Source of the DNA: Cloeon dipterum
Taxonomy: Eukaryota; Arthropoda; Insecta; Ephemeroptera; Baetidae
NCBI RefSeq assembly: GCF_949628265.1
Contig: NC_088788.1
Span: forward strand, 10,230,001-10,294,000
Length of the DNA: 64,000 nucleotides
Reading direction: 5' to 3'
The notes beneath the pieces were generated by a model. That model was not told where the DNA came from, did not search any database, and saw only the letters and a list, made by a program, of their open reading frames with translations. Below are positions 35,101 through 48,188 of the stretch, one piece after another (the stretch's first letter is position 1; every line of letters starts with the position of its first letter). A program made the translations under genes and the position numbers.

Positions 35101-36299
35101 ATCTTTGTTTGCCTTGCGCTGCTCTTGGCAGAGTAACGTTTCGTCTCTCATTTTTCTCATGCAATCAAGCGAAGTGAGAAAGAAAAATGCGGCATTTCGA
35201 GATGCTGCGGACGCACACCGAAAAAAGGTTTAATGTGTTTACGACACTCGATCCAATCGCATTGGTCTCAACGATCTGCCCGGCCGCTGCCGTTACGCAA
35301 AAAGAACACTGACCTGCAGGTCGTTCGTGACGATTTTATAACTGATTTGTCGCTCTCGAAGGAAATCTTCCACCACGTTCATCATTCCTGGAGGAACGAT
35401 GAAGTCGCAGCTCTCGTTGCGGAACGTCGGGTGCTTCCAGTAGGACACTTTGTCAAAGTCCTCCTCAATTGTGTACATTTCATCCAGCTGGTCCTGTGAC
35501 CTGGGAGTCGCCTTCACCAGACGCCAACTGAGCAACAACGCAGAAAAAATTAGTGATTTTGGTCAAATAAAGTTTGATTGTGAATTTTTCTGTATGTCAT
35601 GAGAAAACCTGATGCAATTTATAATTTTTTTGGACCTCATTGCTTTTATTAAACGTGTTTTTAAAATAGAAAAATACAAATTCAATTTGCAAAACACAAA
35701 GGTTATTCATATTGTTGCATTTATTAATTTTTATTTTCATAGATCGATATTTTTAAATAAATTATTTCTATTCTGGTGAATTTTCTGCAGAAAACATTTG
35801 AAAAATGATTTCTTCTGTTCCTTAATGAGAAATGCATTTTTTTTAAATTAGTACAAATTCTAATAATTTTAAATCAGAAATTGTCTGACACTAATTGACC
35901 TTTTAAATTTTAATTTAAACAGAAAAATCTGCATCATTAAAGGTAAAAGTTTTGATACGAAATTTCTAGGTGAAAAAATTAAACTCACTTTTTGTAGAGA
36001 ACTCTTGTGTATTTTGGCGGCGCCTTGGATTCTTTTTCCTGGGCAATCTCTTCGTTTTCTCCACCAAAAATACTCTTGAATCCATCGCTGAAAAAGGCGA
36101 AAATGGAGCTAAAGATGGAGCCGAGGGAGATCTCGTCGTCGTTCTCGTCCTTGGCGTCCTTGGCGGCGACGTTTCTGAAGGCCCGGGCACATGGTGCGCC
36201 CGCTGGGGCGCATTCGAGTGGGCCGGGGGCGCTGGCGGCCGAGCAAAGAACGGCGGCTGCGGCGGCGGCGAACAAAAGCAAAACCACAAGAAGTTTCAT
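29197..36299 (-). CDS. secreted M14A metallocarboxypeptidase, carboxypeptidase-B-like
   Basis: A zinc exopeptidase that removes C-terminal residues. Exons on the - strand: 36299-35989, 35527-35314, 32402-32297, 32229-32068, 31049-30462, 29579-29197. Total 1764 nt, 587 aa. A signal peptide (MKLLVVLLLFAAAAAAVLCS) is followed by an acidic region (about 45-100), then the activation propeptide (about 104-175; WRLVKATPRSQDQL, DLQ). In the catalytic domain zinc ligands are H267, E270 (THAREW) and H405 (LTLHSFGQ). N352 and R353 (DPNRNW) match the carboxylate-binding pair, Y457 matches Tyr248, and E480 (YTVEL) matches the catalytic Glu270. The residue equivalent to 255 is Asp (D464), as in carboxypeptidase B, predicting cleavage after Lys or Arg. 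After the domain comes an unusual basic Lys/Pro/Asn/Ser-rich tail (about 515-587). Large introns are AT-rich; 32403-35313 holds repeats. Confidence 0.95.
33420..33560 (-). repeat. dispersed repeat, GATTCCTCTCGTC family, copy D
   Basis: Read on the - strand: AATTCCTCTTGTCAAGATCT at 33536-33517, then a CAACAGTGT block, and GGGAGACAG near 33440. The same order of blocks recurs at 50713, 52250 and 33989. Confidence 0.55.
33930..34150 (+). repeat. dispersed repeat, GATTCCTCTCGTC family, copy C
   Basis: Blocks in order: GGTTCCTCTCGTCACGGTCT at about 33988, CGGTGGTGTGC, AAATAAATC, AAGGAGACAC, CCGCTTGATT, and AAGCCGATTTAAACGG. The last three blocks match copy B at 52250-52410 closely. Confidence 0.6.
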
Positions 36300-39200
36300 T
36301 GCTCGAGATGATGGAGCACTTTCACACGTTTCGAAGGCGACAACTGCACCGCATTATACGTAAGCCCGACGCTCGCGCACTTTTTGTTGTTCCGCTTCTT
36401 TTGTCTTCGCGGATCAAAAGTAAATTCAGCACTGAAGCGGCCGCCGCCGATGCCAAGCGGAGAACCCTCGAGTAGTAGGTCACCGCGGCCGGCTCCTCAG
36501 GTAGGCTCGCGATTCTAGGCCAAACCCACTGCTCACCTGAAGCAGGAAGCAACCTGCGCGTCCACCGGCGCTTCTGCTCGCCTCGGTTTTATCAAATTTT
36601 TCGGTTCTGCCGCGCGTGGTGGGGAGGAAAAAGGTGGTGCCCTTAAGGAATTTTCTTTTACGGTTTTTGTCATTCAAAATGCAAGGATGAATGGTGATTA
36701 ATGGCCCTGCAAAATGTAATCTATAATCCTTTGGCTCGTAATTAAGTTTGATGGCGCCTCCGCTTCGGGCGTTTTGAGGAAAATACGCCTAGAGAAAATT
36801 GGATACATATAATGACTTTCCGTAGCATTACTGTAAAGAAAATTTCGCTGCCGTTATGAAGGAGCTGAATTTTCTGGATTATAATTTCCGTACATTGTGA
36901 GGATTTATTTATAGCCTTGCAGTACAAAAATCTTTGTTGCAGAAGTGATTTATTGTCTTTAGAAAGCCGTTGTTCAAGAGCTAGAATTGGATGTAAAGAA
37001 AGGATGATTCATACACAACAATTTAAATATTTATAAACCAGGAATCGTTTGATGTTAGAAAACTGCATGCCTATTTATTAATAGCGAACTGTGATATTAT
37101 TTTTATTTTAAACGGTGATTAGTCCATTTCGAACGAGACAAAACTAACGCATATAGGAAATTTTTATTTTCTAAAAGAAAATAACACATTCTTTGCCATT
37201 ATTGTCACAAAGTCTCCTTAGCCTGAAAATTTATAAAATATAAACATTTTTAAGAACAGTATTTTGGGTTGTTGACAAATTAAATCACTACATGCACCTT
37301 TGGGTTTTTCATATTTTTATTTCGTTAGATTCTACTCGAATTTTAATAAAATATGAGAGTGATATCTTTTTTATACGCTCTAATTTTTTGTATGAGGAGC
37401 ACTCTCCTCGTCTAGAAGGTAAGTTATATCATGCAGAAGAATGTTTGTTTTGAAAGTAAATATTTTATTCCCGGCGGAACTGTAATGTCCACATAAAAAC
37501 GGTATCGTCTGTCGTTTCTGGACCACGGCAATGGATTACAATGAAACAGCAGACGTTTTTTATTCCGAATCGGTCTTGCACACGTTGCGCTTAGCAAACA
37601 GATAGATGTTGGTCGACTCGGCTTGTGTGTTACTCGGTTACTGTCCCACAGCTGCATTCGTTGGTTGGTATTTGTCTCCATCGCAGTGCCAAGAGTGATG
37701 CCGCAACTTTTATTCAGTTGAGAAGACACTTTTCTCTAATTAGCGGGATTTATTTGGAGTGCGTAATAAACGAGTTGACATGCGCAGGCATGGCCTCATA
37801 AAGTTCCAGGTTGCGTACCGATGAAATGCTTCTGATAATACACACACACTGTTTCAAACGATGAATGGCAAACGTGATCAAGCGAACACGGCAGTCAAAT
37901 GGATATATTATATATTTGTGTTGTATGAAGCAATGACACAGGACTTTTATTGTTATTGCAAACAGAGATTGATAAATTATGTTGTGTATTTTCACTCACT
38001 GTGTCATTATTATGAAAGCTGCTTGCAAACAGACATTCAATTGCATGTTTCATTCCTAATTATAATTTATTTTTTAAATTTCACTGGTTAATTTGAGATA
38101 TTTGATGTATTTTTATAAATTAAATTTTTTAATCAGTCAGTTTAAAGCACTTTAATAAGAAGCTTAAATAAAGAACATTGCTAAAAGGTTAACTCAAATA
38201 TTGTGCAATTGGGATTGAAGATTATTTTTGATGAGAATGATCGATCAAGTAAAAGCTACTGACATTGGAAAATTTACAAATTATTAAAACCAAAATTTAG
38301 ATCTTTTACTTTGTTAGACATTTTACAAAACAAGAGTATTTTCAACTTATTTAAAGTAAATAACTATTCTTTTAATTTATTTAAAATATTTTTAGTTTAT
38401 TTATTGTACAATTTTAATACTAATAAATATATATTATTTGTATTATTTTTTAAACATTTTAATAACAATACAACAGATGTTTTTATTAATATATAAACTT
38501 GGGTTGAAATCTATGTACGCTCAGAAATATATTTTGAATAAATATATTTTCTCTTCGAAGAATAATAGGGCAGATGCCATACAGGCTTATTTTTGTACCA
38601 TGTTGTAGTTCCTTTGGACTTTTCTTGTCTGATTTTTCACCACCTGCTGAATTTATAAGTTAACCGTAATACTTTTTTAAAATTAGTCGATAGCTTCCCT
38701 GATGAACAGATCTCACATTTAAAGCTGTTGGGTTTTCCAGTGAGACTGGTTTGCACCGCCCTTGATACCGTAACAGGACTTGAAATGTTTTCGCCAGGGC
38801 GTTATAAAATCGTTTACAACGGCCCATCACCCGAGTGGTGAGCGGCTTTGCTTAAATCGTCTACCGTTTGGCGTTCAATCACTTAAGAATTTATATAACA
38901 AGCGTGCTGTGTTTATGTACTGCTTATGCACATACAAACACTGCGCAGCATTTGAATATATTATATATATTATGTGACTGGAGCGTTGACCACTCCTCTA
39001 TATTGGATGCAAACCAGTCTGGGCCGCTATTCGCCTTGCACCATCCCGGACGACTACCTTGACCTCCATACACGTGCGCGCGGACATTTTTTCAATTCGC
39101 ACTCGTCAGTCGCGTATGTGTGGTTTTCCCTGCTTGGTCGTCAATTGGATCATTTGTCATGCACCGTTTAATCAATCAGAGTTGGAGATGCTGCTGTATT

Positions 39201-39592
39201 TTCGCCGATTTGTGGCTTTGTTGACGAGGGAAACGGATTCTGGCGATATATTCCACGAAGAACAGTTAAAAGCGGATATTCTAATAAGGCTACTCAGTGT
39301 TTAATATTTTATACAGAATGACATTTTGGTATTTATTCGAGAAAAAGTCCCGTTCAGGTTAAGAATTGTGGGCTAAAATAAGAAGCGGATTAAATTGTTA
39401 GTTTTTCACACAATTTTTTCTACAATATGTGCCGTATTTCAAGAAGGGAGACAGTCCTCATCATTTAAAAATCATGCAAAAATTTTCAAAAATTAAAATG
39501 CATTGAAAATTTGAACACAAGGATTTCCCAGGGGTTTGCAGCATTAATCCTCTTAAAATGATTGAAAACGAACAGCAAAATTTTTGAATGGT
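36300..39592. other. intergenic between the two carboxypeptidase genes
   Basis: No exon I can support. It must hold the CPB-like promoter at its left end (36300-36700, CpG-rich). Bases 37000-38700 are very AT-rich with no signal. At about 39425-39475 a block resembles the GGGAGACAG part of the dispersed repeat family. Open frames near 38780-39304 overlap in several frames and look like chance. Confidence 0.5.
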
Positions 39593-39598
39593 TTTATT
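39593..39598 (-). terminator. poly(A) signal of the CPA-like gene
   Basis: AATAAA on the - strand, 73 bases after the stop codon. Confidence 0.55.
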
Positions 39599-39670
39599 TA
39601 CGACGTACGCATTTACAATGAATGATAATTTTATAAGTTATTGATTAACTGCTGAGCAATGAAATTAATT

Positions 39671-42600
39671 TCACTTGCTCTTAGCATCTTCAATGGCCGC
39701 CTTCGCGACTTCTCGCACGGCCGCGAGCATTTCCTTCCCCGTAGGTTCGATTTCTGAGGCAGGAAGAACGAAACCATAATCGCCGGTGTCTCCTAGCTCG
39801 ACCAAAAATGCGTATCGGATGCCAGCTTTTTCGTGGGCCCAGTCCAGTGAGCTACCTGCATGCGAAATAACGAAATAAGATATTGAATCAGTGAATATTT
39901 GCACTTTTTATTATTATTACATATGAAAAGAAACGTTATTCTCTAGAAAATACGGTAATGATTGTTGTTTGTATAGAAAACAATTATGTTGATGTTGTAT
40001 ATTATTTTTTTCTATTTCAATGAATATTATTTTAATATATGCCATTTTAATTACATATTTGAATTGTTTTTCAATATACTGGCCGTGAAAAAATGGAAAA
40101 ATTCTCATTCCATAAAGAGATTTTAAAATTTTATTATTCTCATGACAAGGACAAACAATATGATAATAAAAGAATTAAAATAAAATCCGTCAAAGCTGGA
40201 ATTTTTTTCTTTAAATTGATCAAAAGTCTTTATGTAAAAATGGAACAAGAGTTACATTTCTTGAAAAGATAAGATTATTAGTTTGCTAAAAAGGAGCCAA
40301 TTTAAAACAATGCTATGAAGCATGAGTTTTTGCTTTTAAGGCCTGATTCAGATGTTTTTTTTTTAATGTAAGTTTTAACAATTTTGTATAAAAAGTAAAA
40401 TCACAATTACTGGGAATTTTTCTGAAGCGCTTATGATTTCAGCAACTGCCTTCAATTCTCAATTAATAGAAAACAATTTTAGAAAAATAATGCCTGAAAT
40501 TATCTCAAAAAGACAAAGGTGATTGGTGAAACTGAGCTTAACCATCTGTATCTAATCACAAAAACAACAAAATTGAAAAAAGGCATCATATAAAACAAAA
40601 AACTTTAAATTTTGAAACTTTCTTTTCTTGGGTACCGGAAAACTCCGAAACGACTGTAATGGGTTATTTGCAGCATATTGAACAGACTTTTTTCTAAAAA
40701 TAACTAATTGAATTCAAAACGCAATTTTTTCAGACAGTTAAAACTTATAAAGTGAATTTCAAAACGTTTACTTCAATAATAGGATAATTTTTTTAACTTC
40801 TTAACGAAAAATAAACAGAAAATTATCTTCTGTAGAAAATTCTTAAATGCACCGATATTTTACAAGATTTTGTGCGTTTATCTGGCTTCAAAAGGGCTTC
40901 AGACAGCGTTGGAAAGTTTTTGGCAGCTCTTTCTAGACTGTATTGGGCTTCAAAAACAACATTAGACGGTGTGAAGTGCAGCTCAAAGAAGTCAAAAGTC
41001 GTAAAATTGCGTAAATATAATGATCATAATGGTGACTACAAGTAAATCAAACACAAAAATTAGTCGTTTTGTCTTACATTCTCAATCCTAAATTTTAGAA
41101 TTATCCAGAAGGAAGACAGGAAATATGTTGCCATTTTTCTCGAAAATTTACTGTTTGGTATAGATTTATCTTAACCCTTCAAGGAATTCTTAGAGAATTA
41201 ATTTAAAAGGGATTAGAGCGCAGTAATATATTACCCTTTTTTTTAAAGGGTTTGATTTTTCACTTAAAATTAATTGCAGGATTCATTGGCTGTTTTTTTC
41301 GGCAAAATAATCAGCTCTCTATGCACCAAGTGTGCTGCATTAAATTTCAACTGAAAAATTAAAAAGACATCCTTGAATGTTCTCTGTCTTCTTTGGCATC
41401 CACCAACAAATTGTAAGTGTATTTTGTACCTGAAATCGGGTAGAGAACCGTGTTGATGGAGCCCGTCTTGTAAGTGTGTCCAGACACGTCCTGGATGGCT
41501 TCGACCGCCTTCAAGGAGACCTTCCTGAGCTGCAGGTCGTGTCGGGAGGGCTCGTCGCTGTGTCCCCACGGCATCAGCCAGAGCTGCGAGTACGAGTGCA
41601 GCGAAAGGTAGGCAGCCGGCGCGAGCCTCAGGATAAACTCGGAGGCGGCTCTTGAAAAGCAAAAAGCCACACATTTAATTTATTAATACGCGCCGCACGG
41701 CAAAAGAAACCTCTCTTTATTGTTCCACGAATCGCCCGCCGAGAATTTTATTGTTTCGCGGTTTAGTTTCAATTAACAAAAACGCGTGGGGACGGCAAAA
41801 ACCCTTTTTACTGCACCATCATATCCTGCTCGTTAGTGAGAAATTAATAAAATGTGCGCGCGGCTTGAATAACTTTACAAGTTGTGCGGCCGCCAACTTT
41901 GGTCTCTGCGGATAATGTACGAGCATTTTCTGGGTAAAGCGGAAATTTCGAATTACAACGGACTCTGTTAATTTACAAACGTTAACCGCTTTTCTCGGCG
42001 GTGATTATATGCGCATTTAATTTCAAACAGACACACAGTGCGTAAATATTTCACAGCTGGAATTTTCCATTTACTTTGAACTCAGTCAGAGAGATGAAGA
42101 AACAACTTCTAGCCTTAAGCAGTGATTGTTTGAAATCTTATTTAAATAAAGTTTGCGGTAAATAAAATATAATAGAACATGAAAGAGAAAATTAGATGTA
42201 AACGGAAAAATAATATTGTAATTTATGTGAAAGCACTTTGTCTTGAATGAGATTTCAAGGTATCAATTAAATTATTATTTTAAAATTAAAGAATAACTTA
42301 TGAATAATTAAAAATTTAGTCCTCTGTACATGGAAACAAAAGGAAAACAATGAGAACGGTTTTATATTATTAAGGTCTCAATTGAACTCAGCCTTGTCTT
42401 GTCGCTTTCCCCGAGACACACTTACTTGGTCTCCGGCTCAGAAAACGGATGCGGTCCTTGATAGTTGTTGCTGCACGGGTCCATGGAAGCGGCGCGCTGT
42501 CCCCAGTGGCTGTCCCAGTTGCGGTTAGCGTCAACCCCGTAACACGGGCGGCTTCTTTTCAAGGCGGTCTTTGTCGCGTTTGCGGCTCTGTGCATTGAAC

Positions 42601-45600
42601 GGGTTTTGCGCCACAGCCGGTCTTTGGTGTGCGAGTATTCGTAGCCGTCAGGGTTGGCCACCGGCATCAGGTAGAAGTCCATTTTGTTCAGCAGACCGGT
42701 GTCCTTTTGTAGTTCGCGGATGATGTATGTCACCGCCGCTGGCGAGATCCACTCACGAGCGTGAACACCTAAGAGCAATTTTTTCATTGTGTCAATTAAT
42801 TAATTAATTAATTTCTATATCGAAGCTATAAAGATGCTTCAGCAGATTAAACGCAACGTGTGGTTCTTTCTTGTAAGAAACTCATCTCGACTGAAAGAAT
42901 TAATTGAAAGTTGAATGAGAGTTGCTGAATGACGAATGACTTTCAAATTCAGTTAAGCATGTCATTTGACATGATGTGGTTAAGCGAATTTCTAATTTTA
43001 AGATTGTGTTATAGAATAATTTTTGTGGTTTTGAATATTAAATAAATATTAAATAAGTAGACAATGTCCTAATTATTATTATTTTTGATTCAATTTGCTG
43101 GCTAAAAACACCTAGAGATTTTTTATGACAAATATGAACTGCAAAAAGTGCTTTGCTGGCTTTAGAGAGGGACTGTCTGAATAATTTGCTTTGGGAATAT
43201 GTATCTCTGCAATGTGCAAATCAGAATATAGGACAAATCGAGATTTTGTCAATTTTCTCGAAAATGGCCCTGTCCACGAGGCTCCTTTCAATTATTCCTC
43301 TCACGATAAATCAAAATTCTTGGGTCTTTAGAAGGAAATAATATTTTAGCGAAATCAATTCCAATTTTTAAAGGTCGAAAATATTCACTGCTTGGAAAGA
43401 ATTCAAACTGCAGTTAAAATTCATTAGAATTTATCGTGGCTAAATTTTAGATTTGATTCATGTTATCAAAGTGGCAAAATTTTTTAAATTTTTTAATAAG
43501 AAAAATCAAATTTTATTGCGAAAATTCCAATGTATATTTCAAATCCAAAATTGTAGAACATTCCATGAAATTCAATTGCAGTTTGAGTGCTTTCCAATCA
43601 GTGTGCACTGTCTTCCCTAAATAAAATTGGAATTCCATGATATATAGCATGAAAATTACTCAAATAGATGATGTTTCCCTCAACATAATGATTTTTCTCT
43701 CTATTTAGAAAAAATTTTAATTTATTTTATTTCGTTTTTGATTAAATATTTTGGTCTTCCTGCTAATATGCATTAAAATTAATTTATTAAAAAAATTATG
43801 TATAGCAAATACCATACCTCCGTCAATCCACATTGCTGGTTTGACACTCTGCGACTTCCTTCCGAGTTTGAGCACCAGCAGATCGCGACCTTCCGTGGAC
43901 TTGCCGATGGTCTTGACCTCGGCCAGCTCAGGGTGTTGACGTGCCACCTGATGCATGTACGCGTAAATAGCTGTGAAAATGCACCACAATTAGCTTCGAC
44001 TCAAATTGCGTTATGCCTATGTATGCACGCGACGAGTTTACTCTGGATTATTATATATACAAGGCATATATAGAGGTTCGTGAACTCGTCGCTCGCGGCT
44101 TTAATGCACACACACACACCTCGTCAAAAAGCAGAAATGCAATAATGAGACCGCACGGCGCGGTGAATGCATTTGCACGTAAATGGGAGCACACACGCCA
44201 TAAATCGATTTAAATTATATAGAAATTATTATGAGGCAAACAGCACAATAACGCAAAAATGTCGCTTCTGTTTTCATTTGCGAGAAAAGTTTGTTCCCAT
44301 TTGGTAAAATAATCTTGACCAAATGTACGTTCGCAGAAGTACAGAAATGTGCGGTATTGTGTGTAGCGTCCGGCCGGCGGCGCAACAAGTGTCGTGCAAG
44401 CGCCACACTGGACAATAACAGCGATTTAACTTTTATGAAACAAGAAGTATTGTTTTCCCACCACGTTGACAAACTATGATCACCATCAACAAGATTAAAA
44501 TAACGAAAAAAGTGAAAAAATTAATGAACACGAAATAAAAATGATTTTTAACAATTTCTTTCTAAAATAATAAAATATCTAAGATGATCTCTGTATAAAT
44601 TTCGCAAATTTCTTTAATTTTTTAAGAGAGTTTTGAAGGAAAGGATGAATAATTAGGAGACCAGAAATTATTAAATTTGATTCTTGCTGTTTTTTATAAT
44701 TTTAAAAAATATATAAATTATTTCCTGAGGTTTCCCAACAAAGTATTACGTTTATTTACTTTTATTAATTTTATCTCTTAGGTCACATGAAATATGAAGA
44801 GAAAGTATAACATTAGAGATGTTTTGCCTCACCTGACAATCGGTGGAACTTGTCCCAGACGAAAGGCCTGCCGCTTTCGATGGCATCGGTGTCTCGCAGA
44901 GACGTAACGTCGTTGTTAATTGCATTCTGCGCCGAAAAGTGAAAATTTAATGGGCTGCGTCTGTTGCGAGTGGAGGAGGACGTGTTTATATGTTTTGGTT
45001 GGCCGAGATGCGAGTTAATGAGGCGCCACACTCCATAACAACACATTCAAGGACCGTAATTGGCAAGCGCCAATAATTAAAATAAAAAAACGAGACGGCT
45101 GCTGATGTGGGCCAAGTCTTATTGGATTTCTCGCCTTTTCTGTGTAGAAAAGAAAGCAGTGCAGTGCTCAAGTACGTCTCTCGCGTCTTTTTGCTATACT
45201 CCCTTGACAAAAACGCGCGGCTCGCAATTTGCATGCACGCTGTGCTGCTCTTCAATTCGGTCCCGCTTTCAACTTTGTTGGCGCTAATTAAGCATTGCTA
45301 CCGTGCAGTGCTCTGAATTCGCGATTTCTTGTTGAGACAACATCAGCACTAGAGCTCTGTACTTTTTGTCGGCACTCCACGCTGTGCGCAAGAAGTTTAT
45401 TGAATTGTAGAATGCGGCTTGCAAAGCCGGCAAATGAATGGCAAGCGATGAAAGAGAGAGAGAGAAGCGCATTTCTTAGTTTTGCAGAGTTGAAATTGGT
45501 AGAAGGAAAACTTCTAGAGGAACTTTTGCTGGGAATAAATAATTAATCAACAATTAATCGGAACTCAAGAGAAGCATCAAAAGTAGACATTGAATAGAAT

Positions 45601-47357
45601 AACAAAGAAGTTATTTTTTTGAACGTAAATTTTTAATTAGATTTTTAAAAGATTAAAACGGTTCGATTCTAGTTTTAAAATAACATCAAGCTTCGCGTTT
45701 TTGTCCCTTAAATTTTTAGTTTATTTCGACAAGAGTTTGAATTGCATGAAATTCCATTATTCATGCTGATTCAAAGTCAGTTATAATTCGTGTAAATAAA
45801 ATGTAAAAGCCAGCCATAATTCAGCTAAAACCAAAATAAAAAAGAAACAATTTTATTTATAAGTCACCTGCAAATCTTGGATGACGATCTTGAAGTCGAC
45901 GCCCTTGTCCTTGAGCCTCCTGGTGACCCTGGCGACCGCCCCTGGTGCGACCAGGATTTGCGCCACAAAGCTGCCGGTGGCATTTCTCTGCGCCAGCCAA
46001 AACTGTACGCCCTGCTTTCCAGCGAGTCTTATGACCGACTTCCTCTGTCGTTTGGTCACCGGCGCCACGGAAAGCAGCTTGTAGCCCTTGTAGGAGACAG
46101 CGTGGTCGTTGTCCAGAGACACGTCTTCCTGCAGTGACTCCCGGTCCAACGCATCTTCGTCCTGGCCGCTACCTTGCACGCTCTGCAGCATGGATAATCA
46201 CAGGCATTTATTTTTTAAAAAAAGCAGGATAATTGCCTCGGACGACGTGTATTGACAGAAGGTCTATAAACATAATGATTTGCTCCAGTTTCGTGGAAAC
46301 GTGATTACAGGCGCTCGTTATGCCATTCAGGTGCGAATTTAGAACATTACTGGGGTTTTCTGTAAAAGAGGAAGTTTCCGCAATCTGTGGTAAATTTTAA
46401 ATTACTTTTAATGCGTTTCCTTCAAAACTTATTAACACTTTCTCTATTCTAATCCAACTCTATAAAAACCTTTGAACACAGCTTAAAGGAAATTTTCTGG
46501 ATGAAAATAAAATCATTAACAGCAAAAATTATTGCAAATACTAAAAAGCTGTAAAATTTGATTTGCGTTCAAATCTTTTAAAAAATATGAGCATTGCATT
46601 GGATCATGAGTTTCATTTCGTTGAATGGTTTTCGCTTATGCTCAATTTCTCTTAAATTTGCTGTTTTGATTTGAATTTCAATATAATAATCAGACTATAA
46701 TGTTGACTGTTTCGTAGAAGAAAATGAGTTGAAAAATTGAAGCAATTATTCACAATAGAGAGAAAATGACGATTTCCTCTTTTCCTTTACATGTATGTAC
46801 TCAATTTTAGTTTTTTACCTCAGCTATTTGATCGTATATAACAACCTTGATATTTGTTTTTCAAAAAATGATAACATTTATTTTGAATTTACATTTACAA
46901 GTCCGGAAAACTCCAAGTGGATATTATATTGTCCTATTATCTGATAATTTATCTGACATTAAGAGAGTCCACTATCCACGAAAATCCGCCCCTGATCCCA
47001 ACCAAACGAATTCCTCAAATTTAAGCAATTTATCAGTTTTGAACGGTTTCAGCGGATTTTGACTCCGATATCTATTCAAATGTATTTTTTAAATTTGACG
47101 CCCCTAATAAAAAATATAGCTCTAAATCCCAGAAAATTATTTCCTATCAGCGTGAATCAACTGATAATCATGATTCCTCAGCAAAATTTCATATGAAATT
47201 TCACCAGACACCGCCTGCAGCGACATAACCGAAAGTAAAAGTCGTTTGCGTAAATCATAAAAATTAAATTAAAAAAAATAAGTAATTTCCAAACCGTGAT
47301 GACGACGAGGGCGGCCAGAAGGGCTGCGAGGAGGAAGGTGGCCCGCGAAAAGGCCAT
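39671..47357 (-). CDS. secreted M14A metallocarboxypeptidase, carboxypeptidase-A-like
   Basis: A zinc carboxypeptidase with propeptide. Exons on the - strand: 47357-47295, 46182-45868, 44926-44833, 43970-43818, 42768-42426, 41650-41430, 39855-39671. Total 1374 nt, 457 aa, usual for the family. The first exon encodes only the signal peptide (MAFSRATFLLAALLAALVVIT). The propeptide (about 25-160) includes YKGYKLLSVAPVTKRQR and KIVIQDLQ. Zinc ligands are H211, E214 (VHAREW) and H341 (LSLHSYSQ); N290-R291 bind the carboxylate; Y393 matches Tyr248 and E416 (FLVEL) the catalytic Glu270. The residue equivalent to 255 is Leu (L400), predicting carboxypeptidase-A specificity for aliphatic or aromatic ends. 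It shares intron positions and phases with the CPB-like neighbour (after DLQ, before HAREW, after the Tyr248 loop) but has one extra intron before the third zinc-ligand exon. It is a tandem paralogue, 3.4 kb away on the same strand. Confidence 0.95.
42794..42813. repeat. TAAT tandem run
   Basis: About five units of AATT/TAAT just beyond the acceptor of the HAREW exon, within an intron of the CPA-like gene. Confidence 0.6.
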
Positions 47358-48116
47358 CGGGAGCGAGATGAGCAGCCGCCGCAGTTGCAGAGACGCTGAT
47401 ACTGTGAGTGGAGGAGCGACGGGACAGGACTGACTAATCAACCTTCCCTACCTGAGACGGACTGCCGTGAATGAGAGAGTCTACGAGGGGGTCAATTCAC
47501 AATTGCGTGACGTCACGTCGGTCTCTCTCAGCACTCGCGTGTGTATACTGATGGAAGGTTGATGTTTCTTCCTCCTCCTCCACCTGTGCCCCGATCGGCA
47601 ATCTAGTTCTCCGGCTAATTTCACCGCCGCGCGCCGCCGGATTTCTAATGGTTCCGCGAAGCCATCTGCATTCTGTCTATCGATCTCCATCTGCTTTAAA
47701 TTATGTATTCTGCTTTGTTGCTGCAATGTTTCTTTCATACATAGAAGCACGAAGTGGAATGGGGTGGCATTAAATCGCGCAGAGGGTGAACAGGAAAATC
47801 AGCGAGAAATTTCCTGGAAAGGTCTTGCTACGCTGAACGCGATCTCCGCACGCAATTCGGATTTCTAAATTTCTCGGTTTTTCATTCAACAATAAGGAAA
47901 AGTCGCTATGATATTATGTTCTAAACTCTTTTGTGGTGAGAAGCTATTAAAATATCCTTTCTTTTAAATTGTACAGCGTTCCTAGCACTTTTCCATAGGG
48001 TTTTGTGATCCATTTTTGAAAATTATCATGCAGTGCAAGGGAAATCTTGAAAAGAAAATTAATTTGGTTATAAAGGTTTTCATAAATTACGAACAAGAAA
48101 ATAAAAAACAAAAACT
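47358..48116. other. promoter side of the CPA-like gene
   Basis: CpG-rich at 47400-47660, where the promoter and 5' UTR of the - strand carboxypeptidase should be; TGACGTCA occurs at 47508-47515. No TATA box is obvious. The rest up to the tRNA is AT-rich without signal. Confidence 0.45.
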
Positions 48117-48188
48117 CTCCCCGGCGGGGAATCGAACCCCGGTCTCCCGCGTGACAGGCGGGGATACTGACCACTATACTACCGAGGA
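48117..48188 (-). tRNA. tRNA-Asp (anticodon GTC)
   Basis: A 72-nt cloverleaf with no intron. The acceptor stem TCCTCGG pairs with CCGGGGA (one G-T pair), and the discriminator base is G. Anticodon stem CCCGC/GCGGG encloses loop CTGTCAC with anticodon GTC. The T arm is CGGGG-TTCGATT-CCCCG. The box B sequence GGTTCGATTCC is intact. A T-run follows on the - strand as Pol III terminator. Confidence 0.97.

Larger units (their letters stand above)
32403..35313 (-). other. largest intron of the CPB-like gene
   Basis: AT-rich sequence of 2.9 kb with no exon that I can support. It contains two diverged copies, in opposite orientation, of the GATTCCTCTCGTC repeat family (33420-33560 and 33930-34150). 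Open frames at 32275-32689 and 34753-35160 overlap others on the second strand and lack recognisable similarity. Confidence 0.5.

Noticed and set aside
34753-35160. 135-codon - strand frame inside the CPB-like intron
   Set aside because: It cannot be spliced in phase into the carboxypeptidase and shows no known motif.
36341-36360. TATA-like GTATAATG with initiator-like GCAGTTG upstream of the CPB-like gene
   Set aside because: The spacing is only about 10 bp, too short for a working TATA-initiator pair.
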